This document shows positions 34,905-45,333 of a stretch of DNA of 64,000 nt, one piece after another. The stretch covers positions 455,022,310 through 455,086,309 of the forward strand of contig CM060912.1 of assembly GCA_030737875.1 (NCBI GenBank), written 5' to 3'. The translations under genes and the position numbers were made by a program. This DNA is from Allium sativum (lineage: Eukaryota > Streptophyta > Magnoliopsida > Asparagales > Amaryllidaceae). The notes below the pieces were generated by a model. It was not told where the DNA came from, did not search any database, and was given only the letters and a program-made list of their open reading frames with translations. Position 1 is the stretch's first letter. Each line of letters opens with the position of its first letter.

Positions 34905-37900
34905 TGTAACACCCCGAATTTTTCCGTTAACAGTAAATTAACAAATTAAAGTATAATTAAATTGTAACAGAAAAATTAAGGGAAACGGACATCACCATTG
35001 CGTTCGTCTCGGAATTCTGCTTGAGATAGAGTCCGAGTTTGCGCAAAACGAATAACGTATGAAGAAGATATCTTTAATTTAAATATTACAGCAAAACATG
35101 AAAAAAGAGAAGTAAGGAGAGGACAATAATTATTATTATTCTAAGACTTATTAACAAAAGCCTCTGTAGCTCAGTTGGTTAAGGCATTGGATTTGTAGCA
35201 TGGAGGTCGGGGGTTCGAACCCCGGCGGTGACATAATTTTTATCTCTGTTTTAGAGAGGGCCAACTGAGCATGCAAATACATGTACGTATACAAATTCAA
35301 ATTTTGAAAGGAAAAGAACGTACATATAAGGAAATAAAGAAAATATATGTATATATATGAGAATATATATATATATATATATGCAAAAATATATGTATAC
35401 AATAGATAAAATTCAAATAGACTAAAACAGCTCAATTTAAAGTTTAATTTTTGAAAATCGAACCCAGTCCCTCCTGGCTGGCCTGGTCTGTGTTTGGTCG
35501 AATTTCTGTGGGTTGCTTTGTCATTAGGGCTAGGTGGCAAGTTTTAATTGGTCTCTCTATCTAATGAATGGCTACGATCTAACCTAGCAACATCAATGGT
35601 TCTAATCAATTCCTAACCTCTATATAAACAACCCTAGACTAAACCCTAATCTATTCATTCAAAATAAGATTATAGCCGCCATGTTGCTGAGGAACGACAA
35701 AGAATAGCCGCCATCTAGAGAGAGAGGATTAGGGAGAAAGTTCTAAAGCCTAAAGCAATTCAAGCAACCTAAAGCTAATCAATTCAACAAAGGAATCATA
35801 TCTCTTAATTAGAGAATTTGCCGCAACCATTGTAAGTAGAGTATTACTTTGGTATAATAAACAACTGTGTAGATGTGTATGCTTGAATTGTGGCAATGGA
35901 GTAATTCATATTTATGCGTTCTTACCAATTTATGTACGTTTGGATATTTATGGATTATGTTATAAAGAACTACATGCGGTAGTTCTATGCAAGTTTACGT
36001 TTGGAATATTGCGCAAATTATGTTATCTATGTTGAAGCAACATGTATGTAGTTGATTAAAATTTTATGCAAGTTTGGGGCTTTGTTATTATGCCATCATG
36101 ATGTATATTTTTGTGCATAAATCATTTTGCAAGTAATTGAAAGCAAGTTTGGTTGTTATAGTTCATATGAAACTATGTGGGAATTTTGACACCATAATCC
36201 ATGTATTAAGTCATGCTTTTGCAAAACTTATGAATATGGCTAGGCTATGAATGATATTTGGCATAATTGAAATCTATGATTAAGTCTATCTTGTTTAAAG
36301 AATTATATGATGACATATGTGAGACATGGCTAGGTTAGACTCAAAAATCCCTTTTTGCAAGTTTTAAAGCAAATACCATGTTTAGGAATATTTATGCATA
36401 ATTATGTTTATACCATCGTTATGTGATTAGACTTAAACCATGATTAAGTTGAATTATGCTTTTGTATTGGTAACAAAGTATCCCCTTTGTAAACATGTAG
36501 AAACCTTATGAACATGACATGTTTATGTTTATGCCATGAACAAAATTTAACTTTACTTATGCCATGCTTATGTTTGACATTATGCCATGTTTATGCCAAA
36601 AGTATTTATGCCATGCTTATGTTTGACATTATGCTATGCTTATGCGAGGAATATTTATGACATGCTTATGTTTGACATTATGCCTAAATAAAAATATAGA
36701 TTCATGTGGTAGTTAAACCTATGCAAGTTCACATGCTTTGATTCATGTCACCTATGTTACCACTATGCAAGTACACCAATTTCTATTTTATATTTCCAAC
36801 GTCATATGCAAGTTCATGCGCTCACCTTCCCCTCTTTGTGTATACGCCATAAGCCTCCCCTTTTCGCATGGCTAAATTGGGCTTTAAAAGGCTAAGCCCA
36901 ATATATATGAACGGACGTGTAAAACGGGGGGGGGGGGGGGGGAGGGGAAATAACGTTGGGTAAAAATTAATTAATGAATGAAAATATAAAATAGAAGGGC
37001 CCAAATTCAAGTGTGGGTTGGGCCCGTGATTGGTGTAACCTTTACACCATTAACTTAATAATGGGCCGCAAATATTTACATATAAGAAATAAAGAAGAAT
37101 GACAAGATATGTAAATGTAGAACATACGATATGTTTAACCCGAGGTTGGATTGAGTTGTGATGTAAACCTGCCCGGAACCGCCCGGCTGTCCAGTAGTCA
37201 CAACAATACCTATCCAATGTGGGAGGTTAAACATGGAGCCCAATAAGGACCCGAGGTTAGACTGAGTTGTGGCGTAAGACTGCCCGGAACCAACCGGCAA
37301 CAGGCAGCCACAACAATACCTGTCTAATGTGAGAGGTCAGGGCCTTAATAAGACAATTAAGGCTGAGTCAGGATTGTTAGGATTAAGTGGACTAAGACTT
37401 AATCAAAATGAAACATGCTAAACTAAACGGACTGGTGGGGGTTAGGTTAGAAACACTTAACCAACTTAGCATGTTGGCTAGAGATAGAAAACCTAGTAAC
37501 GGGGGACCCTTTTCAGCAGTAACCCTAAAAGGTGTATCAGGATACCCTGAAACTAGGCAGGGTGGGGCACGATTACTGGGCTGATTGTAAGAGGTCAAAG
37601 CGACGGCGGTGGTGTAGCAGTGTAGGTTCTAACGGAGTGCGGGCGTGCACACACTCCGGAGCAGAAAAATAAGGCACTGGGCACCAGTAGCATACCTGTG
37701 CACTCTAAGGTTGTGTCGGGTTGCCACTATGGGACTTGATACACCCCATGGTGGGACCAGCATAGGTAACTACAGACATCGGGGGCCGTAAGACACATGT
37801 AACTTTGCGAGTAGGAGCCGATCATCATAGAATGGATCACGTCACCCTGATTATGGGGTGCAAATTGGAAACTAGTTTATATGGGTTCAGAGATTAACAT

Positions 37901-38460
37901 GGGGTACGATGGTCTATTCGACCCTAGAAAACTTAACCAAGTTTATAGTGCATGCCCACTTCTTGTTTATGCTTATCATACCCAGTTCTTTATTCATAGA
38001 CAAAGTAGTACTAGACTTACTCAGGCTTTATGTCTGACTCTATTTTTCTTTCGTCTTCTTTCTTCCGTTTCCCCCCCAGGTCCTCAGGGAGGGAACACAG
38101 CAGCTTGATCAGCCTCAACATCCAGCTTGAAGAAGAGAAATGTATTGCTTGGACTTTCCTGTTTTGAACTATGGCTTTGGAAAATCCACTATGGGGCTTT
38201 GGCAGTTTCTCTATGTTTTATTTATGCTTCTTTAAATAATGTACTCAAGACAGATTATGAAAGTGTTATGTTATGTTTTTGGAAAGAATGTTGTTGTAAC
38301 ACGTATTTGACTTTATGAAATAAAAGTTTGTTGTTCTTCCGCTGTTTACAAATATGTGTTCTTATATCTGTCTTGTATATCTGTGACTTGTACTTATAAA
38401 CCTCCACCAAAATTAGGGCATTCCCTTTGAGAGTGACCCTAACGGAGGTGGGGTGTTTCA
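34905..38460 (+). mobile_element. Element 2, 5' LTR
   Basis: TGTAACACCCC to GGGGTGTTTCA, TG/CA ends intact. Contains the tRNA-like insert (35160-35233), a short (TA)n patch (about 35365-35382), TATA box (35621), GTAAGT (35832), duplicated TTATGCCATGCTTATGTTTG-type phrases (36540-36690), a 17-base G run (36926-36942), poly-C/AG (38079) and AATAAA (38319). Confidence 0.95.
35160..35233 (+). repeat. tRNA-derived SINE-like insert in element 2 5' LTR
   Basis: A 74-base tRNA-like unit. TAGCTCAGTTGG (35167-35178) fits a pol III A box and GGTTCGAACCC (35212-35222) is a perfect B box. The anticodon loop TTTGTAG suggests a tRNA-Thr(UGU) origin. The 3' half of the anticodon stem and the acceptor stem no longer pair, so it is not a working tRNA. 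Element 1 has no such insert at this place. Confidence 0.75.
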
Positions 38461-38462
38461 CT

Positions 38463-38474
38463 TGGTATCAGAGC
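38463..38474 (+). promoter_or_regulatory. Primer-binding site, element 2
   Basis: TGGTATCAGAGC, perfect, two bases after the LTR end. Confidence 0.95.
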
Positions 38475-38651
38475 ATAGGTTTACCAGATAAGATAAAAAG
38501 TTTTGGAAATTTATTTTCAAAAAGGAAATTTAAAGAAGCATTTTTAAAAGATAAAAATATTATTTTATTTTAAAAAAGGCAAAGTCCACTCCGCAAAGCC
38601 ATAGGTACTATCTCTTATCCTTCGTTTTGAATCTATCCCTTTTGTTTCAGC

Positions 38652-40307
38652 ATGTCCGAAGATCTTAACTTGCCGGAAGGAGTACCAATACCTGGTTGGT
38701 TTAGACGATTCTTAGAAGCTAGGGCCACTCAACCAGGTCCTACCGTTCCTCCTCCCCCAGCTGCAGGGAATCATCCAGCTGCAGCAGCACCTCTTCCTCC
38801 ACCTCCTCCACGAGGAAACGCGTTTGCTAAGATATGTAAGGATTTTAAAGCTATGGGAGGAAGGGATTTCCATGGAACTGAGTCCTTCGTAGCAGCTAGA
38901 AATTGGCTGAAGGAAACTGAGGATCTATTCATCATCTTTGAGGTAGAGGACAGACAAAAAGTACAATTGTCGGTGTGGCTATTGAAGGGCGAGGCTTCCT
39001 ACTGGTGGGAAGTCACTAATGCTGAAAGACCAGTAGAAACATGGGAGGACTTTAGGGCAAGGTTTGAGAACAAATTTCTCTCAGATGTGGAAAGAAGTTT
39101 GCAGTTGGAGAAATTCTTATTTCTTAAGCAAGGAGACAAGACTGTTAGAGAGTATGTGAATCAGTTTGATGAGCTGGCTAGGTTTGGGCTTGACCTAGTC
39201 AACACCCCGCACAAGAAGGCTCTCCGTTTCGTCAAAGGGTTAAATGAGCCATTACACAGTTTGGCCATGACACATATACCTATGGGGACCACGTATGAAA
39301 GATTGGTGCAAATGGCATTGCTGAATGAGGAGGATAAGGGCAAGAAGGAGGCAAAGGCAGAAAGCTCTCAAGGGAAGAAAGAGGGTTTGCAGCCTAAGAA
39401 GACAGACTTTAAGAAAGGTGGGGAAGGCAACAAAGAGAAGAGGACGTGTAATTTCTGTGGCAAAGTGGGGCACTTAGTAAAGGACTGCCGGAAAAAGAAG
39501 GCCAAGGAGAATGGTGGGTGCTTTTCTTGCGGTCAGACAGGCCACAGAGCTAAGGACTGCCCAAAGAAACGAGGGCAGGGGCAGGGGTCTGGATCCACTC
39601 CAGGGGCACAGGTTCATGTGCTGGAAGCGCCACCTTTGCAACAGCGAGGTACAAACACTTCTGTAGAAAGTGTAGTTTATCTTTATGATCACCCCGTTCG
39701 CACTTTATTTGATTCTGGCGCATCACACTCCTTTATCTCGTCTGCTTTAGTAGAATCTCTGCACCTAAAAACTAGTATGGTAGAGGACCCCTTAATTGTT
39801 TCAAACCCAATTGGGGGCCCAGCTCATTTGTCTATGATCTGTTTGGATTTGAAAATTTCTATTCTAAGTGTAGAATTTGAATGTAGTGCCTTTGTTTTGG
39901 GCTTTGCGGGGTATGGTTTGATTTTGGGTATGGATTGGCTATCCAGTAATGGGGCCATCCTTGATTGTGAGAAAAGGGTTGTTAGGCTCCTAACCCAGCT
40001 CAGTAATACTTTGGAAATTTCTTGTAATCCCTCGTATGCGGTTATGCTTAGTTATCTTGAGTCGCTAGATGCCTCTGTTGAAAAGTTGCAATCAGTTAGA
40101 GTGGTCCGGGAATATCCGGATGTCTTCGAAGAGGTGAAGGGCTTGCCTCCGAAGCGGGAAATAGACTTCCGCATATATCTTGTAGATAATGCAAAGCCCG
40201 TTGCGTTGCCCGTTAGACACATGGCTCCACGAGAAAGAAAAGAGTTCAGTAAACAGATTAAAGAGCTTCTAGAGAAGGGGTTCATTAGGTGGAGCATTTC
40301 AGAATAG
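38652..40307 (+). CDS. Gag-protease polyprotein of element 2, ends at start of RT
   Basis: 551 residues, closely similar to the first part of the element 1 polyprotein. It has the gag core, two intact CCHC knuckles ([14 protein letters not shown] and CFSCGQTGHRAKDC) and the protease active site [10 protein letters not shown]. The frame stops just after RWSISE, at the very beginning of the RT. Unlike element 1, its first knuckle keeps all cysteines. The product could package RNA and perhaps process itself, but cannot copy or integrate it. The gag N-terminus is rich in proline and alanine, as in element 1. Confidence 0.9.
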   Translation: MSEDLNLPEGVPIPGWFRRFLEARATQPGPTVPPPPAAGNHPAAAAPLPPPPPRGNAFAKICKDFKAMGGRDFHGTESFVAARNWLKETEDLFIIFEVEDRQKVQLSVWLLKGEASYWWEVTNAERPVETWEDFRARFENKFLSDVERSLQLEKFLFLKQGDKTVREYVNQFDELARFGLDLVNTPHKKALRFVKGLNEPLHSLAMTHIPMGTTYERLVQMALLNEEDKGKKEAKAESSQGKKEGLQPKKTDFKKGGEGNKEKRTCNFCGKVGHLVKDCRKKKAKENGGCFSCGQTGHRAKDCPKKRGQGQGSGSTPGAQVHVLEAPPLQQRGTNTSVESVVYLYDHPVRTLFDSGASHSFISSALVESLHLKTSMVEDPLIVSNPIGGPAHLSMICLDLKISILSVEFECSAFVLGFAGYGLILGMDWLSSNGAILDCEKRVVRLLTQLSNTLEISCNPSYAVMLSYLESLDASVEKLQSVRVVREYPDVFEEVKGLPPKREIDFRIYLVDNAKPVALPVRHMAPRERKEFSKQIKELLEKGFIRWSISE

Positions 40308-40687
40308 GGCACTCCAGGAGTGTTCGCCACTAAGGCTGAAGGTTCATTTCACTTATGCATGAGTTGTAAAGAATCACCTTAGTAAGTACATTTGGCAACA
40401 TAGTTGGACTTAGGAAGGGACTCCCTTGTGACCTAAAAGGAGTCCATCATGCTTAGTTTCCTAGAATCATATGTGGTGGTTGGGTTGATTAATTCTTTGG
40501 GTGTCAGTCTGATGTTGATTTCGGTCTTCGGGGCTGATGCTTAGAGAGTTCTTCTCCTAATCAATATATATGTGGCATAGATTTCCAGTTTTGACATTGC
40601 CTAATGGGCACAAAATTTTTACTTGCTTCTATCATTCGACTATACCTTTAGGTAGGACCATTTCCTATCATTGAGAAAATTTGGAAA
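40308..40687 (+). pseudogene. Pol replacement segment in element 2
   Basis: The first 80 bases are still alignable with the RT start of element 1 (TGTTCGCCACTAAGGCTGA) but are diverged and closed by stops. From about 40390 to 40650 the sequence matches nothing in element 1. At about 40652 homology resumes (CCATTTCCTATCATTGAGAAAAT). About 2.4 kb of pol has thus been exchanged for about 0.3 kb of unrelated DNA. Confidence 0.8.
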
Positions 40688-41020
40688 ATGACCTATAGAT
40701 TAGAGCTACCCGAGAAATTGGCCGGAGTCCACAACGTTTTTCACGTTTCACATCTCCGAAAATGTCTACATGAGTCTGCTGAAGTGGTAGAGCCAAATAT
40801 CCTCGAAGAGGCCGAAGTGGAACGCGAAGCAACCATAAGAAAAGTTCCAACCCGCATACTAGGAACGGAAGTGAAGAAGCTACGCAACCGCGAAGTCAAA
40901 CTCGTCAAAGTTCAGTGGTGCGACGCCGAGGGAGACGCGACTTGGGAAACTGAAGCTAGAATACGCACTGCTTACCCTTTTCTTTTCGAGGGTACGTCCT
41001 TGATCTTTCTTTTTCCTTAA
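40688..41020 (+). pseudogene. Pol C-terminal (chromodomain-like) fragment, element 2
   Basis: 110 residues nearly identical to the end of the element 1 polyprotein, from [18 protein letters not shown] to the final FP and stop. Includes VKVQWCD...[10 protein letters not shown], the chromodomain-like part. It is separated from gag by the replacement segment, so it is probably not translated. Its very high conservation suggests recent loss of pol or selection on RNA rather than protein. Confidence 0.85.
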
Positions 41021-41578
41021 GTTGCGCTTTTATCTATCTTTTTAGGAATATCTCCTCGGCCTTATCTTTTAGACAGAAACCTTTTGGATGAAAACATGTA
41101 ATTGAAACATGTTATGTATGATGGTTGCAAGTGGTTGCAAGTGATTGCTAGTAGTTGCTCGTGGCTGCATATACACACACAATCTAGGTTTTAGATCGGC
41201 TCAGTCACTTCATATTGCATATGCATATATGTTTGCACTCGTATATGGTTGAATTGTAATGTGTTGTCATATGGATGTTGCATTTGTATGAAAGATTGTG
41301 CACCCATGTAGAATCATGAATAGGAAAAATCTGCATACATAATGGATACATGGCACTTACATGATTCGCATTAAGGAGGTCAACTGAATCAGTAGACCGC
41401 TTGATTTTGCATTAGATAAGTTCATGAACACACACACTTCGCATATGATCATGAAGCATTAGAAGTCTTTTAAGGACAATGGATGCTCGTGTTTGATGGA
41501 TGAGTAGATGGATGATTGAATGTTAGGATTTACATTCTTCCTAAACTTGAAGATTTCGGGGACGAAATCCTTTTAAGT
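41021..41578 (+). other. Element 2 3' untranslated region, polypurine tract deleted
   Basis: Matches element 1, including the conserved hairpin block (41368-41420). At 41578/41579 the sequence jumps from CCTTTTAAGT directly into position 22 of the LTR. The G-rich part of the polypurine tract and the first 21 bases of the LTR are missing. Confidence 0.85.
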
Positions 41579-44500
41579 GTTAACAGTAAATTAACAAATT
41601 AAAGTATAATTAAATTGTAACAGAAAAATTAAGGGAAACGGACATCACCATTGCGTTCGTCTCGGAATTCTGCTTGAGATAGAGTCCGAGTTTGCGCAAA
41701 ACGAATAACGTATAAAGAAGATATCTTTAATTTAAATATTACAGCAAAACATGAAAAAAGAGAAGTAAGGAGAGGACAATAATTATTATTATTCTAAGAC
41801 TTATTAACAAAAGCTTCTGTAGCTCAGTTGGTTAAGGCATTGGATTTGTAGCATGGAGGTCGGGGGTTCGAACCCCGGCGGTGACATAATTTTTATCTCT
41901 GTTTTAGAGAGGGCCAACTGAGCATGCAAATACATGTACGTATACAAATTCAAATTTTGAAAGGATAAGAACGTACATATAAGGAAATAAAGAAAATATA
42001 TGTATATATATGAGAATATATATATATATATATGCAAAAATATATGTATACAATAGATAAAATTCAAATAGACTAAAACAGCTCAATTTAAAGTTTAATT
42101 TTTGAAAATCGAACCCAGTCCCTCCTGGCTGGCCTGGTCTGTGTTTGGTCGAATTTCTGTGGGTTGCTTTGTCATTAGGGCTAGGTGGCAAGTTTTAATT
42201 GGTCTCTCTATCTAATGAATGGCTACGATCTAACCTAGCAACATCAATGGTTCTAATCAATTCCTAACCTCTATATAAACAACCCTAGACTAAACCCTAA
42301 TCTATTCATTCAAAATAAGATTATAGCCGCCATGTTGCTGAGGAACGACAAAGAATAGCCGCCATCTAGAGAGAGAGGATTAGGGAGAAAGTTCTAAAGC
42401 CTAAAGCAATTCAAGCAACCTAAAGCTAATCAATTCAACAAAGGAATCATATCTCTTAATTAGAGAATTTGCCGCAACCATTGTAAGTAGAGTATTACTT
42501 TGGTATAATAAACAACTGTGTAGATGTGTATGCTTGAATTGTGGCAATGGAAGTAATTCATATTTATGCGTTCTTACCAATTTATGTACGTTTGGATATT
42601 TATGGATTATGTTATAAAGAACTACATGCGGTAGTTCTATGCAAGTTTACGTTTGGAATATTGCGCAAATTATGTTATCTATGTTGAAGCTACATGTATG
42701 TAGTTGATTAAAATTTTATGCAAGTTTGGGGCTTTGTTATTATGCCATCATGATGTATATTTTTGTGCATAAATCATTTTGCAAGTAATTGAAAGCAAGT
42801 TTGGTTGTTATAGTTCATATGAAACTATGTGGGAATTTTGACACCATAATCCATGTATTAAGTCATGCTTTTGCAAAACTTATGAATATGGCTAGGCTAT
42901 GAATGATATTTGGCATAATTGAAATCTATGATTAAGTCTATCTTGTTTAAAGAATTATATGATGACATATGTGAGACATGGCTAGGTTAGACTCAAAAAT
43001 CCCTTTTTGCAAGTTTTAAAGCAAACACCATGTTTAGGAATATTTATGCATAAGTATGTTTATACCATCGTTATGTGATTAGACTTAAACCATGATTAAG
43101 TTGAATTATGCTTTTGTATTGGTAACAAAGTATCCCCTTTGTAAACATGTAGAAACCTTATGAACATGACATGTTTATGTTTATGCCATGAACAAAATTT
43201 AACTTTACTTATGCCATGCTTATGTTTGACATTATGCCATGTTTATGCCAAAAATATTTATGCCATGCTTATGTTTGACATTATGCTATGCTTATGCGAG
43301 GAATATTTATGACATGCTTATGTTTGACATTATGCCTAAATAAAAATATAGATTCATGTGGTAGTTAAACCTATGCAAGTTCACATGCTTTGATTCATGT
43401 CACCTATGTTACCACTATGCAAGTACACCAATTTCTATTTTATATTTCCAACGTCATATGCAAGTTCATGCGCTCACCTTCCCCTCTTTGTGTATACGCC
43501 ATAAGCCTCCCCTTTTCGCATGGCTAAATTGGGCTTTAAAAGGCTAAGCCCAATATATATGAACGGACGTGTAAAACGGGGGGAAAATAACGTTGGGTAA
43601 AAATTAATTAATGAATGAAAATATAAAATAGAAGGGCCCAAATTCAAGTGTGGGTTGGGCCCGTGATTGGTGTAACCTTTACACCATTAACTTAATAATG
43701 GGCCGCAAATATTTACATATAAGAAATAAAGAAGAATGACAAGATATGTAAATGTAGAACATACGATGTGTTTAACCCGAGGTTGGATTGAGTTGTGATG
43801 TAAACCTGCCCGGAACCGCCCGGCTGTCCAGTAGTCACAACAATACCAATCCAATGTGGGAGGTTAAACATGGAGCCCAATAAGGACCCGAGGTTAGACT
43901 GAGTTGTGGCGTAAGACTGCCCGGAACCAACCGGCAACAGGCAGCCACAACAATACCTGTCTAATGTGAGAGGTCAGGGCCTTAATAAGACAATTAAGGC
44001 TGAGTCAGGATTGTTAGGATTAAGTGGACTAAGACTTAATCAAAATGAAACATGCTAAACTAAAAGGACTGGTGGGGGTTAGGTTAGAAACACTTAACCA
44101 ACTTAGCATGTTGGCTAGAGATAGAAAACCTAGTAACGGGGGACCCTTTTCAGCAGTAACCCTAAAAGGTGTATCAGGATACCCTGAAACTAGGCAGGGT
44201 GGGGCACGATTACTGGGCTGATTGTAAGAGGTCAAAGCGACGGCGGTGGTGTAGCAGTGTAGGTTCTAACGGAGTGCGGGCGTGCACACACTCCGGAGCA
44301 GAAAAATAAGGCACTGGGCACCAGTAGCATACCTGTGCACTCTAAGGTTGTGTCGGGTTGCCACTATGGGACTTGATACACCCCATGGTGGGACCAGCAT
44401 AGGTAACTACAAACATCGGGGGCCGTAAGACACATGTAACTTTGCGAGTAGGAGCCGATCATCATAGAATGGATCACGTCACCCTGATTATGGGGTGCAA

Positions 44501-45097
44501 ATTGGAAACTAGTTTATATGGGTTCAGAGATTAACATGGGGTACGATGGTATATTCGACCCTAGACAACTTAACCAAGTTTATAGTGCATGCCCACTTCT
44601 TGTTTATGCTTATCATACCCAGTTCTTTATTCATAGACAAAGTAGTACTAGACTTACTCAGGCTTTATGTCTGACTCTATTTTTCTTTCGTCTTCTTTCT
44701 TCCGTTTCCCCCCTAGGTCCTCAGGGAGGGAACACAGCAGCTTGATCAGCCTCAACATCCAGCTTGAAGAAGAGAAATGTATTGCTTGGACTTTCCTGTT
44801 TTGAACTATGGCTTTGGAAAATCCACTATGGGGCTTTGGCAGTTTCTCTATGTTTTATTTATGCTTCTTTAAATAATGTACTCAAGACAGATTATGAAAG
44901 TGTTATGTTATGTTTTTGGAAAGGATGTTGTTGTAACACGTATTTGACTTTATGAAATAAAAGTTTGTTGTTCTTCCGCTGTTTACAAATATGTGTTCTT
45001 ATATCTGTCTTGTATATCTGTGACTTGTACTTATAAACCTCCACCAAAATTAGGGCATTCCCTTTGAGAGTGACCCTAACGGAGGTGGGGTGTTTCA
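41579..45097 (+). mobile_element. Element 2, 3' LTR, first 21 bp missing
   Basis: Begins at GTTAACAGTAAATT, equal to 34926 in the 5' LTR, and ends GTTTCA before the CCAAA duplication. Carries TATA (42272), GTAAGT (42483), poly-C/TAG (44716) and AATAAA (44956). The G run is 6-7 bases instead of 17. Confidence 0.9.
41813..41886 (+). repeat. tRNA-derived SINE-like insert in element 2 3' LTR
   Basis: Second copy of the insert at 35160, one substitution near the start (GCTTCTG against GCCTCTG). Its presence in both LTRs means it was in the element before this insertion event. Confidence 0.75.
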
Positions 45098-45102
45098 CCA
45101 AA

Positions 45103-45333
45103 TCCAATACAAAATAAATAATCAAATACAAATAATTGATTTAAATTTCAAAACAAGATTTGTTTTCATTTTCAAAAATATACTCTTAACACTCGTTCTA
45201 GGATACTACTGATCCCATCTCTAACGAGTCATTCCCATTGGATATTACTAATCCAATATCTGATGAATTCTTTCATATGGTTCTAAGGTGCCTTGTTCTT
45301 TGAGCTTTGTAAACCAAAGCTCGGATACCAAGA
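45103..45333 (-). other. LARD internal remnant with inverted primer-binding site
   Basis: GCTCGGATACCA at 45319-45330 is the complement of the tRNA-Met primer site with one mismatch, three bases before the LTR at 45334. The remainder is A-rich leader-like sequence without a readable gag. Confidence 0.75.

Larger units (their letters stand above)
34905..45097 (+). mobile_element. Tekay-related element 2, gag-only derivative
   Basis: Flanked by a perfect CCAAA duplication (34900-34904 and 45098-45102). It has two LTRs (3556 and 3519 bp), a tRNA-Met primer site and an intact gag-protease frame. RT, RNase H and integrase are replaced by about 350 bp of non-coding sequence, after which the last 110 codons of pol resume. 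It resembles the terminal-repeat-with-gag (TR-GAG) class of non-autonomous elements. The LTRs differ from element 1 mainly in U3, which carries a tRNA-like insert instead of the GTCGAC cluster. Confidence 0.9.

Noticed and set aside
35160..35233. Functional tRNA-Thr gene
   Set aside because: The acceptor stem and 3' half of the anticodon stem do not pair, and it is inside an LTR; better called tRNA-derived.
35151..35540. Minus-strand frame of 129 residues, also at 41804-42191
   Set aside because: It is the antisense of a tRNA-like unit plus TA repeats within an LTR; the PGFEPPTSMLQ phrase is a known kind of tRNA-antisense artefact.
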